From: Hymenopus coronatus
Taxonomy: Eukaryota; Arthropoda; Insecta; Mantodea; Hymenopodidae
DNA: 64,000 nucleotides
Assembly (NCBI GenBank): GCA_030762935.1
Contig: CM060896.1
Span: forward strand, 13,287,001 to 13,351,000
Direction of reading: 5' to 3'
This document shows positions 22,059 through 33,796 of the stretch, one piece after another. The notes beneath the pieces were generated by a model. The model was not told where the DNA came from, did no database searches, and was given only the letters and a program-made list of their open reading frames with translations. The position numbers were made by a program, and so were the translations under genes. Positions within the stretch are counted from its first letter, which is position 1; the number at the start of each line of letters is the position of its first letter.

Positions 22059-22698
22059 TATATGTTGTAGCGTGACATATGGTTTCGGGATAAGTTTCCT
22101 GCAACAGCTAGCGCTGCTAGTCATCTAGGTGGCAGTGGTTGAATATCCGAAGGCCGCCAGGGGGACTTGCCTTACAGACAAGAAGAATCTCAGTACGAGA
22201 GTCAGTCGAGACACAATATAGTAAGTTGTCAGGACATCATCATAGGCGGTAAATATACTGTAAAGATGTAAATGAGTAAAGTCCAGTTTGTGAGAACCTT
22301 ACTGATTTTGAATGTCGACGAGAGATGTAATTTCTCTGTGGTGTATTGGGGAAGTGTTTTTCTCCATGGAGCCTTGCTGAATGTTATTTTGGAAGGCCCG
22401 TTTTATGATAGTTATGTATGAATGTATTTCTTCAAGAGACCCTGACGTATTAGTCCTTGCATGGTGGAATGCTATAAGTAGTTTGGTAAAGCTATACCAG
22501 AGGACCAGCACAAATATAAATCTTTAAGAATTGAAACTAACCTTATAATCCACTTCAGAGTATGTGGGAGCTAATATGTGTTCATCTAGAATTGGAATAA
22601 GTACACTTTCTTAAATAGCAAAATTCAGGAAAATTTCATGGTGGGGGAAGATTTAATAGCTGTTGCTAGGTGGGAAGTAAGTATTTATGGTTTAGAAA
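22059..22698. other. No gene seen; possible old LTR-like segment
   Basis: The first 200 bases ('ctaggtggcagtggttgaat', 'ggccgccagggggacttgcc') are GC-richer and might be a transposon remnant. No pair or coding domain was found. Confidence 0.3.
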
Positions 22699-22699
22699 A

Positions 22700-22980
22700 T
22701 CGCCCTCCGCGGTGTAATGGTTAACATGCTGACTTCATATACCCAAGGTCGCGGGTTCAAACCCGGCGGAGGACGATGGATTTTTAAATCCTTAGCATGG
22801 CTTCCTTCGGAAGGGAAGTAAAGCCGTTGGTCCCATGTCGTAGATTTACGGCACGTAAAAGAACCTCAAGCCTGATTGAGAGGCCTCTGAGCAAAATTAA
22901 GCGGTCTTTCACGCCCAATTTAGAATTGGGCGCTGAGAACCACAGTAGTTAAAGAGCGTCCACAAATAACACGTCATTTA
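22700..22980 (+). repeat. SINE-A, complete, with 16-bp target duplication
   Basis: The head begins CGCCCTCCGCGGTGTAATGG, with the B box GGGTTCAAACC (22753-22763) and 3' acceptor arm GGAGGAC. The body includes 'cttccttcggaagggaagta', 'gtagatttacggcacgtaaa' and 'gagaaccacagtagttaaag'. The flanks are ATTTATGGTTTAGAAA (22683-22698) and ATTTATGGTCTAGAAA (22981-22996), a 15/16 target-site duplication. The anticodon stem does not pair, so it is not a tRNA gene. Confidence 0.94.
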
Positions 22981-23104
22981 ATTTATGGTCTAGAAACAAT
23001 GAAATTACAATGCTACCAACGTAGCTAAAGTCACCAAACAACAAAGAAAGAAAAAAAGTGAAGCTCAAAAGTCACCAACATTCACACGGTAATAATGGAG
23101 TGCC

Positions 23105-23132
23105 AAGGCTGTAAATATGTGAAAATAAGTTT

Positions 23133-23172
<40 letters not shown>

Positions 23173-23269
23173 ACTAACCTAAACCTAACACAGCGCATGC
23201 CCGCTTCGCTCGCATACTTTGGTGAAACTGGTAGCAATTATTAAAACCAAAGTACATGACAATAAGTTT

Positions 23270-23304
<35 letters not shown>

Positions 23305-23365
23305 CCTAAACCTAACACAGCGCATGCTCGCTTCGCTCGCATGCTTTGGTAAGAAAATAGAAATT
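23105..23365. repeat. Tandem pair of about 130-140 bp units with (CA)n
   Basis: Each unit contains 'aataagtttatttacacaca', a CA run, 'ctaacctaaacctaacacag', 'cgcatgc-cgcttcgctcgc' and 'aattattaaaaccaaagta' or similar. The copies start near 23123 and 23260. The CA tracts differ in length. Confidence 0.88.
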
Positions 23366-25639
23366 ATTGAAATCAAAGTAAAGGAAAATCATTTATTTAC
23401 ACAGCAATAATTGATTCAGAACTCTAAACACACAGAATGACTTTTAGAATGGCAGTATTTTTTGTATCAATGTTGGCAATCACCCTCATGTTGCAACAAA
23501 TGCCTCAAAATCAACTATAAAGTGACTCTAGTGGCTGAATAGTAAACAGTTCATTGATGGTTCCACAACCTTTTAATGGCTAGTGATAACTAGTTTTCAA
23601 ATATTGGTAGTTCTGAATTTTGCAATATGAACGTCAACTATGCACAATTTAGACGCCACCTGTCTGATAACTACTGAAACAATAGAAATTGCTGTAAAAA
23701 AGTAAAGAAAACAAGCACTTATGGTATATTTTAGTATAAATCGCGTACTTTGTTGGAAGTTAAAGGCCAAAAATAGACAAGATACATTTTTAAAACTTTG
23801 TAATACGATATTACGGTGAGTAGAAGTGAAAAAACTAATACCTAAAAAGTTTTAATGGAAGTTTAGGTGGTGGAACCAAGATATAGTAATAATAGTAGTT
23901 TTAGCATTCGTTTATGGATTCATGGTTGAAGTATGGCACAGCATTCTACTGGAAGGTACAAATAAACGAGACGATCTTCAAGTAGAAACTTTCCTGAGGT
24001 AAACGACATTCTGGTGAAGCACAAGCAAAGGGAATGTGTGCGCTTGGTGGATCTTCACCTGCCGCTATGTGTTGCTGGGAGGTCTCAAAAAGGGTTTCGG
24101 AACTGTGGTGAGGATCGTGAACACTGTTAGCTGCAAAAGTATAAGGTAGGGAGTGAATGTTCCTCTTTCGCAAGTCCCTGGCCAAGTGTCGCAGGATAGT
24201 GGTGAAGTGAAAGTTGTGTGGACAAAATCATTTCACAAAAATGGCGTTGTAGCCCCCGTATGCTTTAACAAGATATACATTATCTTTCAGATTGTATAAA
24301 GTGTATAAGGTTGACGGAACCTTGAGGTTAATGAAAGAATGGAGAAAATTAATGAGAAGAAGTTAAAGTAAAGGTACTGCATATTATATTGATTGAAATT
24401 GCCTGGACAGGTTTAAATGTGATTTTAGGCAGCTTAATGTTCTTGTTATGTGGTTCAGTTTATAATTGTTATGGGCATTTTTATCTTGTTAGTTATTGTT
24501 AAATTGTTCTTTATTTTATGCTGAAGATTTTAATGTGAATATGTATATGCAGTTTTTGACAATTGTATAGTGTTCATAACCCATGAGGGAACGTAAATTG
24601 TAAATGTTATTGAGTATTGAATACAACTCCTTCCTAGAAGTTAGGAATTTGTTTGATTTTAACTGAGTAGTTCTGTGTTCACCCATTATATTAGTGAATT
24701 GCAGTGATGTTAGGTGATCTACATTCTGGATCGCGGCTAGCTTATCGGAAATAAATATTTTGGGACATTTCGTATGTGAAGGTGCCTTACTCAAGCTCAC
24801 GTTTAAAAGTGTGGGGGCTGGAGTTGGAAGGGGGCATTAGTTCCAGAATTTCGACCGAAAAATCGGTTTGCGATCACGTCACAATAAACGAATACTATTT
24901 GTATTGTAGAATAAACGTGTTGTAAATAGTATAAAGTTTAGTTAATGTCTGATATTAGCACCTTTCCTGGGTATTAGTGTTGTATTTTATAGTGCAATAC
25001 GCCAAGTTTGCTAAGTTCCTGGCTTTCCAGTAATATTGCTTTCTCTAGCACTTATGTACACTCGTGGATAAAATAAGCCGTGTCTGGAACGCCAAATTCG
25101 CCAACTCCTACAGTACCTTGTGTACTCCTCTAGTTGTGTAGCGGCAGCATCTAGTTGCAATAATCATAACCAAATACACTATTAAGCTTCTTCAACAACA
25201 ATAAACTATCAATATTAGCAACACGAAACACGATACAGCTTGTACTGTGCAGTATTACTAAACCTGCCATCTTCCGCGTGGGTTCACTCCAAGACTAAGT
25301 TACTCCTCTGGCGAGGATTCAGGTTCGCTTCTCGCATCTAGTAAACATGTTTTTACTTTACTTAATTATATTGAATCAATTAATAATATAATAGTTATTA
25401 TGATGCTTCTTTAAGGGTTTATTCTACCGAACAGCAATATACTATACACGAAAGAACGTGGTGCAAAAACGCATCAGATACGAACTTTTCTCCCTTAATG
25501 AAAAAAAAAAAAATGGAATCTGTATAGTGTGAATAAATACTAAAAATATTGTTGATAAAACCAATGTTTTGAGACTTTTTGGGAATACAATTTTGGGCAA
25601 ATTTGATGTTTGTGACTAGGAATTCGTTTTTTTTTTCCC
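23366..25639. other. No recognised gene over 2.2 kb
   Basis: This is the longest stretch in the window without an identifiable mobile element. It is AT-rich. Open frames of 79 and 94 codons occur on the minus strand (23946-24185, 24516-24800) without a domain I recognise. It could be intronic or intergenic host DNA, or very old repeats. Confidence 0.45.
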
Positions 25640-26245
25640 TGCAGTCAACACACCCTTGGAAACCGAACCAACACACCGATCCAAAAGGAAAATGTCAAGC
25701 GCAACAGGCATTCTCAGACGAGACATTTTCTTCCACACGTAAAGGAAAGGTGATTCTCTATCCTCCAAAGGGGTCCCGATACGATGCAAAATACGTGACT
25801 TCACAATTCCATCATGGTCGCATATCTGTATCGTGTTGGGGCTGGATATCCAAGGACGGTAGCTGTGATAGCTTGGTGGTACACTGAACGATACGCAGTA
25901 CGCGGTAATATTCCATAATACTCGATACTTGGATCCCTCTGTGAGGGTGAGATATCTTGATGAAACCTCTCGAAAGGTTTCAAATTGGTTTTAAGAGGAC
26001 AGCATATTAGAGTGACAGACTGGCCTTCCTGTTCATCAGATTTGAACCCTAATGTGTGCTCTGAGGTAAATGGGCAGTTGTGCTCCAATTTACCTGAAGA
26101 TGGACGAGAGGTACAAATTCAAGAAGCCTGCGATCTTGTAACTTCTGGTCCACATTATTGCAGGCATTTAATTTTGCTTACGCTACGAAGTTTGGGGCAG
26201 TTTTTCGGGCCATTGGTTCATACACTCGAAATTAAATATGTTTAG
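25640..26245 (+). pseudogene. Tc1-like transposase remnant
   Basis: This is a decayed Tc1-type catalytic domain. The frame around 25710-25887 reads 'AFSDETFSSTRKGKVILY', with FSDE as the first catalytic Asp, and then 'GRISVSCWGWISKDGSC', the standard Tc1 block WGWIs.dG. After a stop and frame change, 'VTDWPSCSSDLNPN' (26010-26053) corresponds to the WP..SPDLNPIE block; its final Glu is lost or displaced. The QDNAP motif expected near 25990 is destroyed. No terminal inverted repeats were found. Confidence 0.8.
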
Positions 26246-26287
26246 TTTTTGTGTTTTAGTTCTAGATGAGAATATTTAATTACACAT

Positions 26288-27172
26288 TTTTTTTTTACTT
26301 TCTCTAGCCCCATATGTACAATGTACATAGGGATAGAGAAGTATTGTATTTCACCCAAAAATTCGATGTCGAGATTTCATCGGAAATACATGTTTTAGGA
26401 CCCCCTGAGTCAAAAAAAAAAAGCATTTTCAGAAACAGGTCCGTGTGTGTGTGTGTGTGTGTATCGACAGCATAGCTCAAAAACGAGAAGATGGTTAAAT
26501 GTCAAAGTTAGTATTTAAGTTTAGTATCTTCCAAGGATGCGACATGAAGATTGGGGGGAACCCTAACTACCCTTTACATGGAAAAAAAATCGAAAATGTT
26601 GTTTTTCTTAAAATCGGCTCTAACGATTTTGATTAAAATATCACATATTAAAGCCATTTCTATTACAAATAAAATGTAAATCTTGAATTTTCTAGGAATA
26701 GCTTCTAAAGACCTGTTTATTCTGGATGAATTTTGCTTAATTTAGAATAACTAGTAAACAGTAAGAGATAGAAAAAAACTTACTATACAAAAATTGTAGA
26801 TCTCGTTAAATTACGTCATACACATTATTTTTGTGGAACTTGCCGTTTTAGAGGTATTCCTTGTTATTAGTTTCAGTTGTGAAGTACTTATACTTTTCAC
26901 GGACGGGAGTGTTCGTTTTTCTTTTGTTCTACACCTGGCCAAGCAAAGAGGCGATTTGCAATGACAATCGCATAACGACAGGTTTTGAAACATTTGACTA
27001 TCACTTTAGCCTAGGGCATTCCCTTAGTTCCAGTCTACTTATAAGGAACTAAGTAACAAAATTCTGCTAATGTTTATCTCGATTAGCGTGATACTGAAAG
27101 AAGAATTATCTTTTGTAAGAAGTTTGTTTGTAGAGTAACTAGAGAAAGTCATGTGAGTGTAAAACATATTTT
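26288..27172 (+). repeat. H1 copy, full length, variant subfamily
   Basis: The 5' palindrome differs from the common type (CCCCATATGTACAATGTACA, then 'tagggatagagaag'). The 3' end reads 'catgtgagtgtaaaacatat' instead of the usual one. Copies sharing these features are at 45321 (3' end) and 59735 (5' end), which suggests a second, older subfamily. Confidence 0.9.
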
Positions 27173-27525
27173 TTAGATATTTAATACGAGTGATTTTTTG
27201 TGTACACAGATTGGCCTATAACTTCAAATGCCAAAATTATATTACTTTCTATATATCGAGTTATAACGCTATACAAACAAAATGACAACCAGCGCAAGAC
27301 TTGAACCTAAGAACTTATGAGTGGAAGCAATGCCTCCTAACCTCTCGGCCACCCTAACGTTATTCTGTGGTCTCTTTTCAGTAGGTACTCATAAATTACC
27401 CATTGGGCTATCAGCAACATCGTCATTGTACAACTCTTTCGTGTGCATTGTGAACCCAGCTTTTACGAAGATAAATGAAGCTCTTCGAACGACATATGGA
27501 ATCTGGGGACGTTTCATTTTTTGTG
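27173..27525. other. Spacer carrying a tRNA-like remnant
   Basis: Apart from the tRNA-like segment at 27285-27358, nothing is recognised. A 78-codon frame crosses it. Confidence 0.4.
27285..27358 (-). repeat. tRNA-Leu/Ser-like remnant
   Basis: On the minus strand this reads GTTAGGGTGGCCGAGAGGTT, a type-II A box. A long arm follows, then AGGTTCAAGTC, a B box. The acceptor arms do not pair, so it is probably a SINE head or tRNA pseudogene. Confidence 0.6.
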
Positions 27526-28243
27526 TCCACAGCTGTACATACAATGTACATAGATAAGGTATTGTATTTCACCCAAAAATTCGATGACGAGATTTCACCT
27601 GAGCCAAAATATATATATTTGAAAATGGTCTGTGTATGTGTGAACAGCATAGCTCAAAAACGAAAAAACCGTTAAGTACCAAACTTGGCATTTAAATTTA
27701 GTGTCTTCCAAGGATACGACACGAAAATTTTCAAGAAAATCCACCCACTACAAACTACTATTTACATGGAAAACATTTTGAGCTTCCCCCCCCCCTCAAA
27801 AATGGCTCTAAAGATGATCGTCTGTTAAATACATTTACATCATAAATAAAAGGTATATTTTGATTCTTCTGGGAATAGCGTCTGAAGACCACTTTATTCT
27901 GGATGAGTGTGGCAGATTTTGCGTGATGGTTAAACCGTAAGAGATAAACTAAAGTTTACTGCATAAAAACTGGATGTCGTTAAAGCACATAATTTGTTAT
28001 ATTTCTCGTGGAGTTGACCGTTTTCGAGACATTCCTTGTTATTGTTTTCAGTTTTAAACCACCTCACTTCTTAAACAAGACCATGCAAAGCCAACTGGAC
28101 CTCAATTATAAACTTAGCGACCAGATTTTAATAGATTTGACTATTGCTTTAGCCCAATCTATTCTCTTATTTGAGTTCTATTTACAAGTAGGAGGCAAGT
28201 AATAAGACCAATTCTGTTAAAAATCTCGATTAGCATGACGTGA
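27526..28243 (+). repeat. H1 copy lacking the last 80 bases
   Basis: The 5' end is degraded ('tacatacaatgtacatagat'). It extends to 'cgattagcatgacgtgaata' and is cut by the GC-rich block. Confidence 0.85.
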
Positions 28244-28479
28244 ATAACTCCATGGCACGACAGCACACAAGGAGCCGTGGCCGCTACGCCCCCCTATTGC
28301 AGTATTGGAGGGTGAGTCGTGGTCAGCGAGGCGAACGCCCCCACCGGTCGGTTAATGCGGTCCTCATGACCGGGAGCCGCTACTTCTCAATCAAGTAGCT
28401 CCTTAGCTCCTCAACTAGCTCCCCCCAGGGACGTCACATGGCGTGGTGTACCTCAGCCAGGTTCCCAGCGGGGGGAAGA
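28244..28479. other. GC-rich block of unknown origin between two H1 copies
   Basis: Roughly 235 bases with strikingly higher GC ('cgctacgcccccctattgca', 'caccggtcggttaatgcggt') lie between two forward H1 pieces. No long ORF and no internal match in the window were seen. It may be a fragment of a retrotransposon untranslated region. Confidence 0.4.
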
Positions 28480-29184
28480 TCTGTGTGTGTGTACATCATA
28501 GCTCAAAAACGAAAAGACCGTTAAATAGCAAACTTGGTCTTTAAGTTTGGTATCTTCCAAGGATGCGACACGAAGATTTTCAAGAAAATCCCCCACCCCC
28601 AACTACCCTTTACATGGAACTTTTTTCAAAAATTTTGATTTTTTAAAAAATGACTAACGATTTTGATTAAAATATCGTATATTTAAGATATTTACCTCCC
28701 GAATAAAATGTATATCTTGAATTTTCTGGGCATAGGCTTTGAAGACTACATTATTCTGGATGAATTTTGCGGAATTTGGCGTAACTGCAAACCGTAAGAA
28801 ATGGGGGTAAAAAACTTGCCACGCAAAAAAAAAAATGTAAAGCACATTAAAACACACAATTTATGTTATATACATTATTTTCGTGAAGTTGAACGTTTTA
28901 GAGATATTCCTTGTTTTGGGTTTCAGCCTTCAAAAACTTATACTTTTCTCATACAGGAATTTGTCAACTCCTGTCCATACAAACAAAGGAACATCAGTCA
29001 TATAGCAACCAGCTTTTAACTATCACTCCCTTATTTTGCTTCTACTTACAAGGAAGCAAGTAATAAGACTATTTATGCTAATTTTTTCTCGATTAGCATG
29101 AAGTAAATAGAAGCATAAGCTTTTTGACAATTTGTTGCTGAGATGTGGAGAAAGTCATGTGAATGGAACACATCAGATTTTTTA
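28480..29184 (+). repeat. H1 copy, 5' truncated at the microsatellite
   Basis: It starts at a short GT tract and 'catagctcaaaaacgaaaag', and ends in the intact terminus 'ggaacacatcagattttt'. Confidence 0.9.
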
Positions 29185-30247
29185 AGTTTATACCACAGAT
29201 ATAATATAAAATGGAAAAAAATCACATCAACTAGACAGTTCCTTCCACAAAAAATATTTTGGTCTAATATTTTAAAGTTACGTTCACAACACACATGATT
29301 TTTTAAATTGTCCTAGGTTTCTCTGTGTCTCCTTTGGTTTAGGCTCCAAAAATTTTAAAGTTATGAATGTGCTTTTTCGGTCATAAAATGTGTAATTTTT
29401 ATGTTTGAAATATGAAAACATGTGTTTAAATATAAGTGACGGTAAAAACAAGGGCAATTGTTATTCATTGTCTCTCTGTGAACATGTACAGCAAATTGTA
29501 TTTGTGTAACAGAAAAACTGCTCCTCAAGGAACATTTTACAGGAAGGAAAATGCTGAAAATATCAGTAGTGAGAAAACAAGGAAAGATTTGAATGCATTA
29601 AGATCCACCAGGTTGGTACGTTGGACCCTCAGCTTTCCTTTTCCTCTTCTGCCTCACTTTCCTTCCGTTTCTTCTTGCATTGCTGCTTTTCTTCTGCAAA
29701 ACTTCGTGCTCAGTGCACTACAGTTTCACCTCTAATGCTTTTCTGTAGCTCGACTTAAGACATTTAAAATGACGACTGGTGGCCCACTATACCTTTATTA
29801 TATTCAGGAATGTTTAAATTATTTTATGGAATTAAAATGAAGTGGATTTTATTGTAACTTCTCATGAAATTTCGGTCATACATACCCTTAATATTACTAA
29901 AGCTATAAATGCTTAGGCTTAGAACAACTGAACGATAGTGCTCCATAAGTTTGTATTAGTTTGCATAAAAAGTAATTTTAGAACCATACATTGAGAAACC
30001 ATACCACTTTTTCTGATTGGCATTTCTCCATAAATGTGGTACTTTTACTAGAAGAAATATTGTGACTTTATCCTGTTAAAATGTCAAACTCATAGTCTCA
30101 GTATCTTGATTATAAATTGGCTTTCTAAGGAATTCAGCAAGACATTTAAAATTATAAAATAGTACTAATACTATTACTAAGGAATAAATTAAAGATAAAC
30201 ATGTAATATATTAGCAATTAAACTGGCATAGGAACCTGAGTAAGAAA
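29185..30247. other. Region containing repeat R2 (29505-29925)
   Basis: The segment 29505-29775 is paralogous to 49510-49805 ('ctgaaaatatcagtagtgag' against 'cttaaaatatcaatagcgag'; 'acagtttcacctctaatgct' against 'acagtttcacctctattgct'). The part 29805-29925 resembles 61010-61110 ('attttatggaatta', 'cggtcatacata'). No coding domain is evident in the 99-codon frame at 29436-29735. Confidence 0.65.
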
Positions 30248-31457
30248 TACGAGGGCGGATTGAAAAGTAATGCACATTAATTTCTTTTACAAAAAAGGTT
30301 TAATAGTTAAAAAAAAATAGTCACAAATGAACTTGCACCGTTTACCTACTTTTCGACATAGTTACCAACTTTCTCAGCACGTTTGTCCCATCGTAATACC
30401 AGTTTCCCTGGAGTATAGCCATCTGCTGATTGCTGGTTTCACTTCCGCTTCTGTCGCAAAGCGTTGATCCGGCCAGGAATTTCTTCATGGGACCAAACGG
30501 AAGAAAGTCCGACGGTGCAAGGTCCGGACTGTATGATGGATGCTGGAGCACGTCCCAACCAAATTTGGTGATTTTCTGACGAACAGCATCAGCATCTTGG
30601 GGCAAGCTTTGTCATGAAGAGGTTTGGCATTGTCAGCATTAATGTTGTGGCGTTTGTCACGAAGAGCACGACCCAACTTCGCCAAAATTTTAATGTAGGC
30701 TGCAGCATTCACATTGGTCCCGTGTTCACTGAAGTCCACAAAGCCGCAACACTGTCACAAGCACTTTGAGTCACTTTGAATGTTTTCTTTACTGGGGAAC
30801 CAGCATTGTTTCCACTCCAAGTTTGCCTGCTTTGTTTCGGGCGTGTGGTGAGTGACGATTCCTTTCAGAATGTCATGCCCTTCTGTGGTGTATCGCGTTT
30901 AAGTGACCCAAGCTTGTCATCATTCGCTAATCCTTGTGGTTGTCTGTCAGGTTCTTAGGCACCCAGCGAGCACTAAGTTTACGAAATTTCAACGTGTCAT
31001 TAACAATATCGTACACTGCACCATAGGAAATGGACTTGTTGCAATAAAGTTCGCAGTTGCACACGCCGGTCGTTCAAAATTGTCGTCTCAATGCCTCTGA
31101 AATTCTGCGGGGTTGCAACTGTTACCGGCCTCCCAGAAGATTCACACAGTCCTCTAGGAAGAATGCACACCACCTGGAGGCATTGATACTATCCATACAA
31201 TCATTCCCCATATACGCCACGTATGTCCCTCTGAATTTCTCTAGGTTTATGTCCTTTGACTCTTCACGCGTGGACGACAGTAGCATGCGCGCCATCTGTT
31301 TTGTGTACTTCACGCTTCCCTCACTAGAGCACACATGAAACAAAAACACTCTCTATAGTGAAAACTTCAAACTAAATCTGTGTGAAATTGCAACATTCCA
31401 GCTGCAATACCAAGGCATAAAAAATTATTGTGCATTCCTTTTCGATACGCCCTCATA
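30248..31457 (-). mobile_element. Mariner family A, near full length but inactive
   Basis: TA at both ends (30248-30249 and 31456-31457) encloses 28-base inverted repeats that match at about 24 positions (CGAGGGCGGATTGAAAAGTA and its partner). It is about 1.2 kb, close to the family norm. The minus-strand transposase begins near 31349 (FLFHVCSSEGSVKY). Pieces follow in shifting frames, including 'INADNAKPLHDKACPK' (the HxDNAxxH block, second Asp) and 'WDVLQHPSYSPDLAPSDFLP' (third Asp in PSD), then 'PMKKFLAGS'. Multiple frameshifts and stops make it a pseudogene. It is the more complete relative of the element at 19592-20396. Confidence 0.93.
30342..31349 (-). pseudogene. Mariner A transposase, frameshifted
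   Basis: Recognisable blocks run from the C-terminus at 30342 to the N-terminus at 31349. They are the HTH-containing start 'GSVKYTKQMARMLLSSTREE', then the 'MGNDCMDSINASRWCAFF' region, then HFSEHGT-like 'MDFSEHGTNVNAAAYIKIL', then the DN.K and SPDLAPSDF catalytic blocks, and the tail 'NWYYDGTNVLRKLV'. At least three frame changes separate them. The Asp positions of the second and third catalytic sites are conserved, so decay came through indels rather than active-site substitutions there. Confidence 0.9.
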
Positions 31458-31577
31458 GGTAGAAAAAAATGCGAGTGGTTTCCACGTAGGTGTACGTAGA
31501 AATAAGTTTATGTAGAAATAAGCACGAATGAAAGAAAAAACAATTGAGGAATGAAATGACAGGGATGAATGGAGAAG

Positions 31578-32900
31578 AGAAATATGTGTTCCATTCATAT
31601 GACTTTCTGTACATCTCGTAAGAAATTGTTAAAAAGCTTACGCTTCTATCGACTGAATGTAAATCTAGATAAACATTAGCATAAAAAGTCTTTATTACTG
31701 TCCACGCAATACAAGAAGGCGAGCGGGGCCTGAGGGGTGAGCGAGCGAGTGGAGGCTTGCCTGTTGTTATATGGTCACGTACTAGTGGATCTGTTTACAT
31801 TTACTACGTATGTATATGAGCCAACCTACTGCTGCCAGATCTAATGCTTGTTTCAGTAACTGCAGTGATGTATTATTATTTGGCTCTCGCTGCTAATACG
31901 CGCTACGGCATATAGTACTGCAGTTATATAATATTTTGTTACTTTTATTCTTTGTTTAATATTTAAATGCAGAGAGCGGCAGCGAAGATGAGGACTTCTG
32001 CGACTCGGTTCTTGCACCACAACTGGACTTCTAGCTAAGGGTGAGTTATGTGACAACACTGTGTATTTTAGATGAACCTAACGTCCTTGTCATATCCAGG
32101 TGTCGAGCATAAACATCATGCGGACAGCAAAAGTGTTTACATAAGTGCTTACGTTTCGCATTCCTCTACCTTGTCATCTTGTGATCGGTCATCAGTACTT
32201 GCTCCCGTGTAAACAGATCCACTAGTACGTGATCAGATAACAGTTCAAGCCCCCCCCCCTCTCTCGCTCACCCCTAAGGCCCCGCTTGCCTTCTTGTGTT
32301 GGGTGGACAGTACAAAGCAAATAAGGAATACACTAGGCTAAAGCGATAGTCAAATCTTTTAAAAGCTGGTTGCCATGTGGTTGAAAACCAGGAGTTCTGT
32401 TTTAACCAGATCTACGTTTTTGTGTGCTAAGCTTTTGTCTATCTCTTACAATTTACTAGTTAGGCAAAATTCAGCAAAGTTCATCAAGAATAAAGACGTC
32501 TTCACAGACTATTCCTAGAAAACTCGAGACTTAATCTGTCATGTAAATATATTTAATATACCTTATTTTAAACACATTCGTTAGAGACAGTTTTGACAAA
32601 ATGTAAATTTCGATTTTTTTTCCATATAAAGGGTAGTTTGGGGTTGGTGGATTTTTTCAATATCTTCGTGGAAGATATTAATCTTAAATACTTAGTTTGA
32701 TATTTTACTAACTTTTCCTTTTGGAGTTATTCTTATTCACGGACATACACATAGACACGTACCTTTTTCTAAAACTGACTTTTTTTATCCCGGTGGCCTC
32801 AAAACATATTTCCGCATTATGACATCGAATTTTTGGGTGGAACATAATACTTAATCAGTACACTATGCACAGAGTACATGTAAGGAAAAGTAAAAATATA
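31578..32900 (-). repeat. H1 copy split by a MITE
   Basis: The 3' end starts 'atgtgttccattcatatgac'. After the insertion at 31696-32312 the copy continues from 'aaataaggaatacactaggc' to a degraded hairpin near 32880. About 20 bases of H1 consensus are missing at the insertion point. Confidence 0.88.
31696..32312. mobile_element. MITE with inverted repeats of about 100 bp and TA ends
   Basis: The arms 31698-31801 and 32206-32310 are inverted copies of each other. The left starts CTGTCCACGCAATACAAGAA; the right, reverse complemented, starts CTGTCCACCCAACACAAGAA. Both continue through 'ggggtgagcgag' to 'actagtggatctgtttaca'. TA flanks both ends, which suggests a Tc1/mariner-type target. The 400-base core carries a short frame (SGSEDEDFCDSVLAPQLDF) that is too small to classify. 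Confidence 0.85.
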
Positions 32901-33607
32901 AATTTAAGAAGAGCAGGATGTGAAAGTAATTTTGTATATAAATTATAATTTCATTTAAAATTATTAGTTAAAACCTGTTTGCTATGTGACTGAAGTTCCT
33001 TTGTTTGTATGGACAGGAGTTGACAAATTTCTGTGTGAGAAATGTATAAGTTTTTTAAGTCTTTAATTAGAAAAAAGAGCCGAAACCCATGGTTTTGAGT
33101 CCTAGCTGTAGAATCGAATTTTCCAAACTTTATTCCTTTTAAAATTGGAAGAAAACCTAAGCCAGCTTCTCACAAAGTTTTGCTCACACCATTTTATGCT
33201 GATTTGGATGTTGCATACACTCACAATTTTATTGTGCAAGTAATGTATAAAGGACAGAGCACCTTTCTTTACATTTGCTTTAAATTCTACATTTTACCTC
33301 CATTTCTCTGTTCTTTTAAAGATTTATACATTGTATTTCGTGAGTAAATTACTGTGCATATGTTGCCATGTTTACAGCTTGGTGGGTCACGAAATGCGTG
33401 CTGCAGGAGAAGAAAGATTGGAAGATTATGCATATCTACTTGATATCGCGTAAATTGCTATTTAACGTTTATTATAAAAATACACCTTTCGTACAAACAC
33501 ATCTTTAAATCAATTTCCTTGGGTAAGGTTACACCACTTAGCTTCGAGATGAATACAGATGTTTCGTGTGACACTGAAGGTGGATTATTGCCCAACTATA
33601 AAATGCG
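32901..33607. other. Spacer with one H1 scrap (32966-33075)
   Basis: The scrap holds 'ctgaagttcctttgtttgta' and 'tggacaggagttgacaaatt' from the middle of H1, minus strand. The rest is AT-rich without a convincing gene. Confidence 0.6.
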
Positions 33608-33790
33608 GAAAAATCTGATTTGTTTCACTCTCATGACTTTCTCTACCTATTCTGTATTAAACTGTTCGTAAACAAGCGTATTCGTCTATATAGTTCTTGA
33701 AAACCAAAATAAACAATACCAGAAATTGTCTATGACTTGCTTCTTTGTATGTAGAAGGAAAATAAGGAGATGTTTTCTAAAAAAATACTT
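33608..33790 (-). repeat. H1 3' end piece
   Basis: A diverged minus-strand terminus ('aaaatctgatttgtttcact', 'catgactttctctacc') extends to 'tagaaggaaaataagg' and is then lost. Confidence 0.8.
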
Positions 33791-33796
33791 AAATTA

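Noticed and set aside
22700..22773. Functional tRNA gene (head of SINE-A)
   Set aside because: The anticodon stem does not pair, and the same head recurs attached to the same body at five places, with target duplications.
23280..23330. Insect telomeric repeat (TTAGG/CCTAA)
   Set aside because: Only 'ctaacctaaacctaac' is present, in a two-unit CA-rich duplication. No run of perfect pentamers.
29436..29735. 99-codon ORF as a host gene
   Set aside because: Most of it lies in repeat R2, whose paralogue at 49510 does not keep the frame.
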